Shown here: positions 23,001 to 34,574 of the stretch, piece by piece
Position numbering within the stretch: the stretch's first letter is position 1
Layout of the letters: each line of letters opens with the position of its first letter
Assembly (NCBI RefSeq): GCF_000372725.1
Contig: NW_005200941.1
Span: 118,046-182,045, forward strand
DNA from: Emiliania huxleyi CCMP1516
Taxonomy: Eukaryota > Haptophyta > Isochrysidales > Noelaerhabdaceae
Direction: 5' to 3'
DNA: 64,000 bases
Program-made: the position numbers and the translations under genes
The notes under the pieces: generated by a model
Told to the model about the DNA's origin: nothing
Database searches by the model: none
The model's input: the letters and a program-made list of their open reading frames with translations, nothing else

Positions 23001-23647
23001 ACGGCGTCGAGTGAGCAGCTGCGAAGGTAGGGTGTCCCGAAGGCATGCGTCGCCGTCTGGCTGCCCGCGACAGCAAACTCCTCGCGCTTGCGGCTGATGT
23101 ACTCTTGCCGCGGCTTCGCCGCACCCGCTAGCTCTGCCGCCTCGCGCTCCGCTCGCCTCGCAGCCTCCTGCTCAGAAGCCAGCTGCGCCGCCCTCTCCTC
23201 CTGTGCGCGAAGCTCTGCCGCAGCCCGCGCTATCAGTGTGGTGACACCGTCGCTCCTCTGCAGGCTGATCTCAGCGCCGTGCTGCAGCAGCAGCTCGACC
23301 ACCCGCTCGTGGCCTTGGATGGCGGCGCACATCAACGCGGTGTAGCCGTTGCTGCTTTGCAGGTTGATTTCCGCGTCGTGCCGCAGCAGCAGCTCGATCA
23401 GCCGCTCGTGGCCGTTGCCGGCGGCGCCCATCAGCAGCGTGATGCCGCTCACGCCGTCTCTCTCGTACGTCGCGTCGGCCCGCCCGCCGCCATCAAGCCA
23501 CGCCAGCACCGCCTCCTCCTCGCCTCGCTCAGCCGCTAGCACCGACGGACGAAGTGGGTCAGGGGGGATGGGTTCCGGCTCTTTGGGAGGGATGGGGGGG
23601 TTGTGTGTAGAGGATGTAGACTGTAGAGCGCAGGTAGAGTTGTGCAA
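20049..23647 (-). CDS. Ankyrin - membrane - CYP74-like cytochrome P450 fusion (spliced)
   Basis: The start at 23647 opens a frame with ankyrin repeats (residues about 40-165: GITLLMGAAGNGHERLIELL, GYTALMCAAIQGHERVVELL), an Ala/Glu/Arg-rich helix, then hydrophobic segments (LSWIAFLFICWPIGVVLVLS). A P450-like region follows (LLLWDTVRIGDYGLA, FFHTGAEYHTAWRKAF) and continues through introns near 22320-22250, 22140-22060, 21800, 21580-21430, 21250-20990. It ends with DGTVTLPAESIVVANYNTAH, YLVWNGPFGRGWEN and RQCPGEEHAVAVISIVV, whose Cys (about 20685) would be the haem ligand. The WNGP...QCPG spacing is closest to CYP74 enzymes (allene oxide synthase, hydroperoxide lyase). A coiled-coil tail (SERAALREDAELAEALRR) lies in another frame down to 20049, so a short intron or frameshift near 20500 must be assumed. 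Confidence 0.6.
20073..20164. repeat. Inner inverted repeat, left copy
   Basis: ggaacagaagaaacttccc...gcggcaataagggcactctcg is the near-perfect inverse of 23682-23792, which holds an extra 20-bp internal duplication (gagatgtatgccgatctgtg). It overlaps the C-terminal coding part of the P450 fusion. Confidence 0.85.
21000..21190 (-). repeat. Tandem family A introns with 33-bp exon duplicates
   Basis: Three copies of gccttgtgagagccggcgac...ggcaggcgagg (near 20990, 21077, 21168) separate two almost identical blocks of ggggagataggagaagatgtgggg units. The block lies in the P450 gene between IEAPCLARP and the exon starting near VAGSHKA. This is the clearest case of serial duplication of a repeat intron together with its exon edge. 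Confidence 0.7.
21449..21582 (-). repeat. Low-complexity intron: G-run and ggccaaaaa tandem
   Basis: A run of about 18 G is followed by about eight gggccaaaaa units, an A-run and further ggccaagaaaa, all inside an intron of the P450 gene. On the gene strand it is T- and C-rich. The length of the G-run may be unreliable in the assembly. Confidence 0.75.
22229..22320 (-). repeat. Short intron with about 30-bp exon duplicates
   Basis: Diverged copies of gctgcgccatccaccgcgag...caaagtgcc lie at 22229-22258 and 22291-22320 around an insert containing the palindromic cacagctagagctgtg. Splicing joins ..PPA to ALGSRWMAQPVFETL in the P450 gene. Confidence 0.6.
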
Positions 23648-23681
23648 GAACCATACCTGTACAGCTCTACACGCGAGAGAC

Positions 23682-23792
23682 CGAGAGTGTCCCTATTGCC
23701 GCGAGCCAGTGATGATGTGGCTCGCCCCGCGCCCTGTGTGAGATGTATGCCGATCTGTGTGAGATGTATGCCGGGGAAGTTTCTTCTGTTCC
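23682..23792. repeat. Inner inverted repeat, right copy
   Basis: Inverse partner of 20073-20164, lying just upstream of the P450 fusion's start. The P450 gene thus sits in nested inverted repeats, the outer pair being the actin arms. Confidence 0.85.
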
Positions 23793-23799
23793 AATCTAA

Positions 23800-24287
23800 A
23801 TAAATAATAAATACAACGGACACGCCAAACGAGGGGTGGGAGAAGGACAGGGTGGTCCCCACCTGCACAAGCAGGATCTTGTAGGACGATCAGGGACACA
23901 GGGGAACGGGAGCGGGGAGCGCATCGCGACACGGAGGGGGGCTGGGCAGGGGGTTCACCCTCACGACAGGAATCCCATCTCTCGTATAGGACAGGTTGCA
24001 CCCGGCGGCACGGGGGCAAGCGCGGGCCTCCTACTGGTTGCGCTCTCCTAGTTCTCCTGCTCCTGACAAGGGACAGCGACAGGCTCGCAGCACGGTGGAC
24101 TCCCTATCCACTGGCGATCTCTCTCGACTAGCGACCTTCCTCCGACGTCTCACCGGCAGTCTCTTCTACCACAGGCAGACTGACACGTGGGTGGCAGTGG
24201 CGGTGATAGGAGTCTCCCACTCTGTGGGCCTCGCTAGAAGTGCGACCCCTGCGTCTGTTCCAATCTGCTGTGAATCATCGCGCTTCG
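23800..24287. other. Spacer between P450 gene and actin copy 2; no gene seen
   Basis: About 490 bp without a recognisable coding motif. It must hold the 5' regions of the P450 fusion (-) and the actin copy (+). A fragment gtctgttccaatctgctgtg at 24243-24262 again mirrors the left side near 20062-20080, showing that the rearrangement joints are complex. Confidence 0.4.
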
Positions 24288-25875
<1,588 letters not shown>

Positions 25876-25970
25876 ACGCCCCGATCCATGACGAGAGAGA
25901 CAGTATTCTTCGGCCGCTGCGTTATATTACGCCGACTCCGCGGGCGACGACGCGACGACCGCTGCGTCCC

Positions 25971-28070
25971 CTAACGCTCGACATGTGTGCCGCCGCGGTG
26001 CCGGCGGCGGCCGTCGCCTCTCAGGCGCTGGAGAGCTCTCGTCACGCCGCGCCAAAGCTCCGCCTCGATCGCGTGCGGGAGTAGGGCCGGCAGGGCAAAC
26101 GGCAAGCCGAGCGGGTGGATGACGGTCCGCACCCACCGCCCGTCGCCCGTGCGGAGGTAGGCGACGGCGAGGATCGACGAGCCCAGCGCGACCAACGCCG
26201 CCGCGAGGAGGAGCTTGAACGAGGTGCTGCGCGGCTGTGCACTGTGGACCAGCCCGAGCGAGAAGGTCACGCCGAACTTGAGCGGCGAGCTGCTCGTGTG
26301 GTGGAGGAGCTCCGACTCGATGGCCGCGGCCGGCCGCAAAAACATGGTCGCGACAGCCGTGGCGGGGACGAGGATGCAAGCGGCGCACCAGACGTGCCCC
26401 GCCAGCCGTCCGTTGCCCGAAGCGAGCTGGGTCAGGTAGGCGGCCGCGAAGAAGGGCAGCGTGAAGGCGCCGGGCCGCGCAATCCAGAGCGGGACCGAGG
26501 GGCGTGGCTCTTGGTCGTAGTACGAGGCGGAGTGGGAGCGGACCCAAAAGACCACGGCCAAGAATGCCAGCGCCTGCCGGAGCACGGCGCCGCAAGGCAA
26601 GCGCGAGAGCGCGCGCCGCGTGCGTGGCGTCAGCAGGAGGGCGAGCGTGACGTAGCTCGCGCCCGCCGAAGCGCCCGCGCCAAAGGAGGCCAGCCCGTTG
26701 GTGAGGAGGACGGGGATGGCGGCCGAGGCGACGAGGACGGCCGGGATCGGTAGACGCGCCAGCGGCAGCCACGAGCGCGGCGCGAAGAGCAGTGGCGCCG
26801 GCATGTGCGGCTGGCGTCCTGCAGGCGGCGCGGGCGGCGGCGCGGGCGGCGTGGTAGAGGTACTCAGCTCGCCGCTCACCTCTGGAGGCGACGGTGGCGG
26901 TGTGCTGCCCAGCCCGCCATTGCCGCTGGCCCCCAGTCTGGCGGTCTGGACGTCTGCCGGCGGGATGTACCCTGGGGAGGGCAGCGAGGCGCCTGCCCCC
27001 ACGGAGCATGAGTACGGCATCGGCGGCATCGGCATCGACATTACCGTCACCACTGGCATCATCGGCGTCGCCGCCACCGGCTTCACCACCGCAATCGGCA
27101 CCGCCACCGCCATCGGCAGAGCGTGCATCGGCGGCGGCACCGGCTGGTGCGGCGGGGCGGGGGCCGGCATAGAGGCGGGCGCTGCGCGCGACATCCAACC
27201 CGGCGCCGCTCCGCCATGGCTGGCCAACGAGGAGGCTGCGCCGCCCTTGCGCCGCTCAGGCGGCGACGCGAGCCCAATCAGCGCGGAAGCCGCGCATGCA
27301 TCGGCGGCGGCGGCGGACGGCGTCCGCTGAATCTGGCTCTGAACCTGCAAAAGGGAGGTGAAAGGTGCGAGGAGCGGCTGAGCCCCTAGCCGCGGCGGCT
27401 CAGCCGCACGCCCTGCCGTCTCCAACAAAGATGAGCCGCTCGTCCCGGGCCCCTCCCAATCCGGCAGCGGAAAAACGGGCGTGAGAGTCCGTCCGACGCG
27501 GAACTCGACCAAAACGGTTCCAGAGACCGCGCTGCTGGCAGCGAGTGGGATGAGGCCGGGCAGCGGAGCGCCCGGCGCCTCGTCCCGCAAAACGACCAGC
27601 GTGGGCCCGGTGCAGTCTGAGGTCTGGTTGACGACGCGGTGCGGCGGCAGCGGCGTCGTCGCGGATGGGGTGCATTCGTTCCACACGCCTTCTGTGCGCC
27701 GGTTCTTCAGGCCGCGAGGAGCGATGAAAATGCGCGACGCCGCGATTAATACTCCCCCCGACCTGCACCGGCTGCAAAAGTGCTCTCGAAAGGCTCCGCC
27801 GCCGGCAGAGAGGAGCACTTCTCCACACAGTCGAGCAATTGAACCGCGCGACATCTCGTGGCCCCAGCAGTTGAAGGAGTGCTGCGTGTGCGTCTTGCGC
27901 TTCTTGCGAGCCGCCTTGTCGGGCGTGCTCCCGCCGTTGGCGTGGTCGACGGCTCCGGCGGCGGAGGGAACGAATGCAGCCGAGCTGAGGCTACCTTCGG
28001 CGACCTTCGCCATAACTTGCGGCGCTGGCTCGCCACTGTCGTCGGGGCTGCCTACGCTCGACGTCGACAT
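25971..28070 (-). CDS. Large multi-spanning membrane protein of unknown family
   Basis: A 699-residue single-exon frame. The N-terminal third has a Lys/Arg cluster (KAARKKRKTHTQH) and a conserved-looking Cys/Trp block (FNCWGHEM, HFCSRCRSG). The middle is Pro/Ala/Met-rich (PMPPMPYSCSV, TPPPSPPEVSG). The C-terminal 270 residues contain six to seven hydrophobic segments (such as IPAVLVASAAIPVLLTNGL, ALAFLAVVFWVRS, CAACILVPATAVATMFL, LLLAAALVALGSSILAVAYL, PLGLPFALPALLPHAIEAEL) before a basic tail. I do not recognise a family. A seven-helix membrane protein is possible but not shown. Frames on the other strand are shadows. Confidence 0.6.
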   Translation of the reverse strand: MSTSSVGSPDDSGEPAPQVMAKVAEGSLSSAAFVPSAAGAVDHANGGSTPDKAARKKRKTHTQHSFNCWGHEMSRGSIARLCGEVLLSAGGGAFREHFCSRCRSGGVLIAASRIFIAPRGLKNRRTEGVWNECTPSATTPLPPHRVVNQTSDCTGPTLVVLRDEAPGAPLPGLIPLAASSAVSGTVLVEFRVGRTLTPVFPLPDWEGPGTSGSSLLETAGRAAEPPRLGAQPLLAPFTSLLQVQSQIQRTPSAAAADACAASALIGLASPPERRKGGAASSLASHGGAAPGWMSRAAPASMPAPAPPHQPVPPPMHALPMAVAVPIAVVKPVAATPMMPVVTVMSMPMPPMPYSCSVGAGASLPSPGYIPPADVQTARLGASGNGGLGSTPPPSPPEVSGELSTSTTPPAPPPAPPAGRQPHMPAPLLFAPRSWLPLARLPIPAVLVASAAIPVLLTNGLASFGAGASAGASYVTLALLLTPRTRRALSRLPCGAVLRQALAFLAVVFWVRSHSASYYDQEPRPSVPLWIARPGAFTLPFFAAAYLTQLASGNGRLAGHVWCAACILVPATAVATMFLRPAAAIESELLHHTSSSPLKFGVTFSLGLVHSAQPRSTSFKLLLAAALVALGSSILAVAYLRTGDGRWVRTVIHPLGLPFALPALLPHAIEAELWRGVTRALQRLRGDGRRRHRGGTHVER

Positions 28071-28278
28071 GGCGGCAAGCGCTGGATGGTCAGCGTCGAT
28101 GGCCCAGCTGCGATGGCCACAGGTGCAACCGAAGCCGGTCCGATATGCGCCGCGCGCCGAGCTTGATCGCCGTCGAGATCTCGGCGGTGCGGTGGTAGCG
28201 AGACCCCCGGGGGACCCGGGGGACGCCAGTGTGTCTTCTCGGCTGGTTGGAACACCCGTGTGTTTCTTGTGCGCGCGG

Positions 28279-28279
<1 letters not shown>

Positions 28280-28326
<47 letters not shown>
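28280..28326 (+). repeat. (GT)23 microsatellite
   Basis: Uninterrupted gt dinucleotides, a little upstream of the start of the membrane-protein gene (28070, -). Confidence 0.95.
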
Positions 28327-28328
<2 letters not shown>

Positions 28329-29112
28329 ATGTTTCCACGCACCGCGTCTCGTTTCTTTCTTTTCCTTTTTTGTTTGTTTCTCTACAGCACCCTCTCCTTT
28401 CCTCTTTATCTAGTTTCCGGGGGAAAATCATCAATTTTCCGGGCTCTGAGCCGAGTCTGAGGGTGAGGCTGGTTTGGGCCCAAAATCAGCCGAATCGGCA
28501 AAATACCGGGGTATTTTGCGGGTATACCTAAAACTGCGGGTATACCTGGAAAACACCCGGGTAGTTTGCCGGTTTCCTCGATTTTGCTTCAGATTTTGCC
28601 CCAGGCCAGCTCTCAGACTTGGAGCACTTGGAGAGGACCCCCTCTGGTTTCCCTCTGGGTTGCCGGAAACCTGTATACAGGCCAACTCACCCCCATCACC
28701 CTCCCGTAACGCCAGTTTTCTTCACGTCAATCGGACATACCCGGGTAGGCCTTCCCCCATTTTGCCGTCGGTCGGTCATATTTCGCTCTTCACGTCGGCC
28801 GAATCGCAAAGAGGAGCCCCGCGCACGCACAACTCGTCTCCGCAGGAGAAACCCCTCCCCAAAGAAAGACACAGGCGAGGTGGGTGGGTCACGCAATAGG
28901 AGAGCGCCACACACAGGGCGCTCTACAGACAGAACAGAGGGGCGAGCGGCGTCCGTGCTCCGTCCGGCGGACACAAACTGCGGTACGGCAAAGGCCAAAG
29001 CCGCTAGCAGTTGCATAGTTTATTTGCCGCAGCCCCGCCCAGCCGCCCTAGTTCGTCCCCTTGGTAGAGAAGACTAATCCTGCGGGAAGCAACCAGCCAC
29101 AAACCGGTACAG
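28327..29112. other. No gene recognised; cgggtatacc inverted motifs
   Basis: Around 28500-28580 the phrase cgggtatacc and its partners (accggggtatttt, acacccgggtag) repeat in both orientations, and similar phrases recur at 60640-60700 (ttttcgggtaaacc, ggtatacccgggtttta). The rest shows open frames without motifs. Confidence 0.4.
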
Positions 29113-29546
29113 GCTAGGCCGAGCGTTTTTGATCTCTGGGTCTGTGGGGGGCCGAGCCGCCTCGGGGTGGCGGGCGGGCGGGCGTTTTGAAAAACAGAAA
29201 ACAGAAAACAAGAGGGGGCCCGGGGGCCCAGGCCCCCCACTGGGAGTAGAAAATACGCCCAGGGGGGCCAAGGAGGCGGCGCGGGGAAGCAGCATCACGT
29301 GAGAGCAGGAAGGATGGCGCTTAGGGTCGGGCTTTGAACAAGGGTTTCCAGGTTTTAGATCAGTATTGGTGTCGGCACACATCCCCACATGAGGTCAGCG
29401 GCGCGCAGTGCCTCTCTCGCAGGCTGATTTTCTTTTTAGCTTGTTTTTGTTTTCAGTCTAGGGGGGCCGACCCCCTCAGAGCACAGAGGCGGCGGGCGGG
29501 CGCCCACAGACCCAGAGTGCAGAGATCAAAAACGCTCGGCCCTACG
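29113..29546. mobile_element. MITE-like element with inverted ends
   Basis: The left end (taggccgagcgtttttgatct, then ctgggtctgtggg) is mirrored at the right end (cccacagacccagagtgcagagatcaaaaacgctcggccct) with a small indel. Inner GC-rich segments (gaggcggcgggcgggcg) are also mirrored. The element is about 430 bp, has no coding capacity and could fold into a long hairpin. No clear target duplication was found. Confidence 0.55.
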
Positions 29547-30190
29547 CTACAACATATTTCACGATTCAGTTTCACAGAGCTTGTTCACAGAGCTCAGAGG
29601 TACTCTGAGACGGACTCTCCGTCGTGCAGTCTGCTGCGAGCCTCAAACAGAAACACACGGAAAACTCCGACAAACGACAGTCGACACGCCTCCTCGCTCC
29701 TGTGTCGGAATTCGCGAGGACGCGACCTCGCTACGTGTGCGCAGGCTGCTCCCTCGCGACCCCACACTCTCGCTGCATCGACCATCGTGCAAAGGTGCAT
29801 GCTCGCCCTCCAAAGTCCGGCACCGCGGCAGCACCACTGCTCGGCCGCCCTCAAAAGTACGGCAGCACGTGCCACGCAAAGACGTACCCACAGCCATCCA
29901 CCGCCTCGCCGCCCCAACTGCCGGGCCAAGTGGTCTCGAGGAAGTGGCCGGGGAGAATTCTATCTCCGCGGCCGTGCAGCGCCCACGGTGAGGCGGCCCC
30001 GTCTCCGAGGGGCGCCGGGAGAGCGCCGTCGAGAGCGGAGGCAAGCGCACCTACCGCCCGCACGCGCGAGCGATCAGACCCGCGGCCGCACGGCCGCAGA
30101 GTCACCCCGGCCCTCCGCTCCTAATATATGGGAGGGGGGGAGGGGGAGGGGGGAGGAGGGTCGGTGCTACAGGGCAAGGCGAGGACCTGC
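29547..30190. other. No gene recognised
   Basis: Several Arg/Ser/Pro-rich open frames on both strands, none with a recognisable motif. The phrase ccaaagtccggcaccgcggc / cctcaaaagtacggcagcacg near 29810-29870 is a diverged short tandem. An interrupted G-rich run sits near 30130. Confidence 0.35.
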
Positions 30191-30191
30191 A

Positions 30192-30402
30192 GCTTCCTCT
30201 GACTCGCGTCGGCCCCACAGGCTGAGGGAGACTCGTTCCTGGTGCTGTAGGCACCAGCGGCTTCCTCTTCCTCGCGTCGGCCGCCCTCCTCCCGGTAAGC
30301 CTGGTCGCCGCCGGCTTCCTCGCCGCCCTTCCTCTTCTCGGCTCCCTCCTCAACCTCCTCCTGCCTGCGCTCCTAGATGCGGATCTCTCTCTCTCTCTCT
30401 CT
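30192..30402. repeat. Left arm of inverted repeat flanking (GA/CT)n
   Basis: The segment from about 30192 to gcggatctctctct at 30402 is the diverged inverse of 33222-33412 (ctaggagcgcaggcaggagg, gcctacagcaccaggaacga). Both arms abut (CT)n/(GA)n tracts. The scaffold gap at 30410 falls in this tract. Confidence 0.8.
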
Positions 30403-30409
30403 CTCTCTC

Positions 30410-30509
30410 NNNNNNNNNNNNNNNNNNNNNNNNNNNNNNNNNNNNNNNNNNNNNNNNNNNNNNNNNNNNNNNNNNNNNNNNNNNNNNNNNNNNNNNNNNN
30501 NNNNNNNNN
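30410..30509. other. Assembly gap of 100 N
   Basis: Exactly 100 N between a (CT)n tract and a G-run, a scaffold gap of unknown true length at low-complexity sequence. Confidence 0.99.
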
Positions 30510-30522
30510 GGGGGGGGGGGGT

Positions 30523-32466
30523 CTAGAGGAGCGCGACGCCCACCGTGCGCTGCCGCCGCTCGCCGCGCAAGGCCCGCCGCCGCGGCCGCCGCTCGCCGCT
30601 GCCGCAGCGACGCGAGCTTACGGGCAGCGAACGACGCCTGGCACCGCAAACCGGGACGCGGGTGGGGGGATTGGGAGGCCCCTCTCTCATGCCGAAGCGG
30701 TCCGTTTCGCCGCCCGCCCAGAGCTCCCACAGGCTGAGCTCGCCGCCGTGAACGGCGTCTGACCCGCGCTCCGTAGCACGGGGAGCGCCGTCGCCGGACC
30801 GGGCGCCGCCGCCCGTTTGACCATCGCCGCCGCCACCGGACCTATGTGCCGAACACGCCAACATTGGGGCGGGAAGACGGCATCGTGCAGAGTCTTCAGA
30901 GCGCCGCGTGAACGCTCGGGGGGGGGGGGGGGGTGCAGTGAGTGCGAATACGGTCGAACACAGCGGAGCCCCGCGTCCTCTCGAGCGCTAGTTGGAGAGT
31001 ACGTAATTCCGCTTCTAGGCGCGAGATAAGGGGAGATATGGGGAGATATGGGGAGGTATTCCGCTTCTAGGGTGGCGGACCCCGTGCGCCGCGAAGGCGT
31101 CGGCGCTGCGGCGCATGCAGGCCAGCATGCCGCAGAAGTGCCCGGCCTGTTTCAGACAGTAAGGCAGGGTAAGGGAAGGTCAACTTCTCCACACACACAA
31201 GGTGGTGGTGGGGCAAGGGCCAGGCTAGCCCCTCGCGACTCCACGTCTAGAAGACAGGAGCCCCACGGCATTCAACGTGCAAGGCCCGCGCCGCGGTGTG
31301 AGTGAGTGTCCGAAGTGAGTGTGTGCGTGTGTGCGTGTGCCCGACCTGCATGAACACACAGTCCTCCACCCCCCCTCCCCCCCTCCCCGTCCCCGCCACC
31401 ACCCTCTCCGCCTTCTCCGAGCCCACCCCCACCGAGCCCGCCGCCCCCTTCGCCCCCACCTCCCTCTCCGCCCTCACCGCCGCCACCGCCGCCACCTCCG
31501 GGCAACCAGGGCGCCGGGCCAAGGCTACGGGCACGCAAGATGCGACTGCGGCACGCTCCGAATGTTGCTGCCGAGGGCGTGCTGCCGCGAGCGCTGCCTT
31601 GCGCGGGGTGGGGGTGCGCCCCAAACCCCCCATGCCCGCGCCCCGACCCCTACCCCCACGGTACCCCCCAACCCATCCCCTACCCCCACGCTACCCGAAC
31701 CCCCATGCCCGAGCCCCGACCCCTACCCCTCGTGGCAGTCGGAACGCAGACCCACCCCCGAGCATCTAGCGCGCCGGGCCAAGCGCGCGCCCCGACAGGA
31801 ACGCCATCGAGGCACGCGTTCAAGCAGCGGAGGGCGCCGCCTATTAGGGGGAGATCTGGGGAGATATGGGGAGATATGGGGAGATATGGGGAGATATGGG
31901 GAGATATGGGAAGATATGGGCGCCGCCTATAGCCCCCCCCCCCCCTCCCCCCCTCCAGCCTGGCCCGAGAGTGAAGCCCGCATACAGCACAGATTGGCTG
32001 AGTGACAGGGTTGGAGGTGCGCAGGACGGACTGGCTGAGTGACAGGGGTGGAGGTGCGTGTCAGGATTGGGTGGGTGGGCGATCCACACCTATACGAAGG
32101 GGCGAGCGCCGAGCGTGGCGCACACGACGCCGTGAAGAGAGGGCGCGGGTCGAGGCAGCGGAGACCGCCGCCGCCGCTCGGCGCAGCTCCGCGGGGAGGG
32201 GAGGCGGCGGCTGCGGCGGGAGAGCTGGCGGCGGGAGAGCCGGCGGCGGGGGGCGGCAGGAGGAGGAACGCATGCGCCGCGGCGAAGGCCAGCAGGCCAA
32301 CGGCGACCACCTTTGGGTGGTGCTGGGGCGGGCGGGGGGAGGCTGCCCCCGCCGCCGCCGCCACCCTCTCCGCCGCCCCGTCTGCAGCCTTCCCCGCCGC
32401 CGCCCGCTTCGCCCGCGCCGCCGCCATGGCCGCCTCATCCCCGTCCATTGCTGCCGCCGTATCCAC
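30523..32466 (-). CDS. Probable spliced gene of unknown function
   Basis: Evidence is indirect. Family A (31851-31920), D (31165-31290) and C (30880-31020) intron copies follow each other, all oriented as sense on the minus strand. Between them lie minus-strand open segments. A start at 32466 (MDTAAAMDGDEAAMAAARA) is followed by one hydrophobic stretch (KVVAVGLLAFAAAHAFLLL) that could anchor in a membrane. A later segment ends GGGGVEDCVFMQ before family D and resumes AGHFCGMLACMRRSADAFA, and SGGGGDGQTGGGARSGDG follows family C. No family is recognised. Exon limits and even the unity of the gene are uncertain. Confidence 0.3.
30880..31070 (-). repeat. Family C intron element with adjoining family A unit
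   Basis: On the minus strand the order of blocks (CCTAGAAGCGGAA, CGCTCGAGAGGACGCG, GCTGTGTTCGACCGTATTCG, CGCTCTGAA) matches the copies at 5432-5600 and 46098-46268. A ggggagatat block bordered by attccgcttctagg copies (31007-31072) adjoins it, as at 5585-5640. A G-run (about 30919-30932) interrupts it. Confidence 0.65.
31165..31290 (-). repeat. Family D intron element copy
   Basis: In minus orientation: GCCTTGCACGTTGAATGCCG, TGGGGCTCCTGTCTTCTAGA, GCCCTTGCCCCACCACCACC, ending CTGTCTGAAACAG before GCCGGGCACTTC. It is nearly identical to the intron at 47884-48018 in the MBD gene. Confidence 0.7.
31851..31920 (-). repeat. Family A repeat block
   Basis: Seven ggggagatat(g) units lie between two copies of ggcgccgcctat, the same layout as the repeat introns of the RidA-oxidase-creatininase and P450 genes. 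Confidence 0.6.
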
Positions 32467-32659
32467 CGCGCCCTCTGCCGCCGCATCGCTGCCCTCGCCG
32501 CTGCCGCCGACGGCGTGCGGCTCCTCCTCTCCCTCCGCGACGATGGCGGCGGCGGCGAAGAGGAGGAGGAGGAGGAGGAGGAAGGGCGGCAGGGCGGCGC
32601 CGAGGGCGGGCAGGTTGTCTGGCTGAGCGAGGAGGGAGAGCAGCGGCGCCGAGGAGGCG

Positions 32660-33120
32660 AGGGCAGGCCTGCGTCATGTCGAACACACAAGAGTTAGGGT
32701 GTGAGAGTGCAGGTGCAAGTGCAGGTACAGGTACAATCAACACAATAGGCTGGGAATGAGGAGAGGGCAGGCGCCTGGCTGCGTCACTATAACATGCCAG
32801 AGTCAGAGAGAGCGGAGGGGAGTGGGAGCGAGCTGCGAGGCGGTGTCCGTGTGTGCATGGCAGGGGCGTGAGTAAATAGACTGAAGTCCGGGCCGCGTCA
32901 TGAACACGCAAGAGTCAGAGAGAGCGAGAGTGGAAGGGGGTGAGAGAAGGGAGGGGCGTTCGTGTGCATGGCTCAGGGAGAGAGTGGGAGTGAGCAAAGA
33001 GCGCGTGGTGAGTACACAGGCTGCGAATTCAGCGTACACAGCGGACGACAGCGGAAGGCGGCCGAATGCTCGAGTGCTAGTCGGCAGGGCTCTCCCACCA
33101 CAACACACACACACACACAC
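32660..33120 (+). repeat. Degenerate 110-bp repeats upstream of (GA)n
   Basis: The phrase catg..gaacacacaagagt(c) with following gagagagcg, gtgtgcatgg recurs at about 32677, 32790, 32897 and 32955. Nothing coding is recognised. The segment near 33005-33090 (cagcgtacacagcggacgac, ctcgagtgctagt) is a partial family C copy. Confidence 0.5.
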
Positions 33121-33412
<292 letters not shown>

Positions 33413-33728
33413 CGCTGGTGCCTGCTTGACAGTGGAGGAGCGAGTCATCAGCAGGTCAGGCCGAGGCGAGAGAGAGGAGAAGGCCGGTGCCAGCCGCGAG
33501 GAGGAGGAGGCCTCCAGTCACCGACCCGCCGGGCCACCTGCGGGCACGCGCAAGGGGGAAGGGGAGGGTGCGTGGCTTTGTGCTGTGGGAGGAGGCCTCC
33601 AGTCACCGACCTGCGGGAGAAGCGAGGGGGAAGGGGAGGGTGCGTGCCTTGTGCTCAGTGGGTGGCGGTGCCTAGAGCCGGAGCTCCTCGCGGGAGTGCG
33701 TCCGCGCGCGCCTCTCTCTGTCTACTCC
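33413..33728. other. Spacer with short direct repeat; no gene
   Basis: The phrase gaggaggcctccagtcaccgacc occurs at about 33508 and 33592 with ggggaaggggagggtgcgtg after each, a direct duplication of about 85 bp. No coding motif was recognised. Confidence 0.5.
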
Positions 33729-34459
33729 TCAGGGGCTCCCGCTGGCGTCGCCCGGGCTGCGCGTTCGCCTGTCCGAAGCGTGGCTGGCAACCTCCCGCGC
33801 CGCGTACAGTGCGGCGAGGGGAGGTAGTGCCGCGGCGAGCCGAGGCAGTGTGACGCAAAAGAGGCGCGCGACTTGCGACGAGGGGAGGAGGCTGAGGACG
33901 CCGTGCACTTCCCGGCCCTCACTCAGGTAGTAGACGCGTCCGGAGGCGTCGAGCACGCGGCGCGATCTGATGCGGTGCGTGAAGGGCGAGCCGTCCTTGC
34001 GGTAGTTTGTCAGCGTGGTGGACGCAGAGCCGAGGCGGCACGCCTCGGCAAAGGCCCTTGCCTCTCGCGTGTCTGTCTTCGGTCCCTGCGAATAGGGTGA
34101 CAAGGACGTCGGCAGTGTGTAGCGTCCGAAACCCTGTCGCTCCTTTCATGCGGCCGGACCATATCTGGCCATGCATGAAGGAGCTATGCACGGACCTGGA
34201 GGAGCTTTGGAGAGCTGCCGAGGGCCTCGTTGGCCGAGAAGCCACACAGCCGTGTCCACGCCGAGTTGACGGCGACAATCCTCTCCCCCTGGTCGAGAAC
34301 GATGGAAGCCATTGCACACTTTAGTTCGTGATGGCCAGATTCGTCAGAGAAAAAAGGAAAAAAATCATCTTTTTGTAGCGGAGGTTGAGAAGTGTCAAAG
34401 CAGAGCGCCGCCCTCGCGGCTCTCGAGAGCGAGTTTTCGCCAGACAGCCACACGTCCAT
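33729..34459 (-). CDS. PAS-domain protein without the LOV cysteine (spliced)
   Basis: Exon 1 (34459 to about 34190) encodes MASIVLDQGERIVAVNSAW and LCGFSANEALGSSPKLLQ. After an intron of about 100 nt, exon 2 (about 34090 on) gives GPKTDTREARAFAEACRLG, TLTNYRKDGSPFTHRI and RVLDASGRVYYLSEGREVHG. This is a canonical PAS core of the plant LOV/PAS type. The LOV motif (GxNCRFLQ) is replaced by GSSPKLLQ, so the flavin-adduct cysteine is absent and blue-light chemistry of the classical kind is unlikely. The C-terminal tail (SSQVARLFCVTLPRLAAALP) is hydrophobic and short. The product of about 200 residues is a single-domain sensor or a partner subunit; its ligand is unknown. Confidence 0.7.
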
Positions 34460-34574
34460 TATGGCGCGCGTTCTCGCCGGACGGACGTTCGCCGGCAGGC
34501 CGCGAGGGCATCTGCCGGCGCTCGTCTGCCAAAGTGGCGCCAGAGTGGAGAACTGGAGGCTGCATATTCAAACG

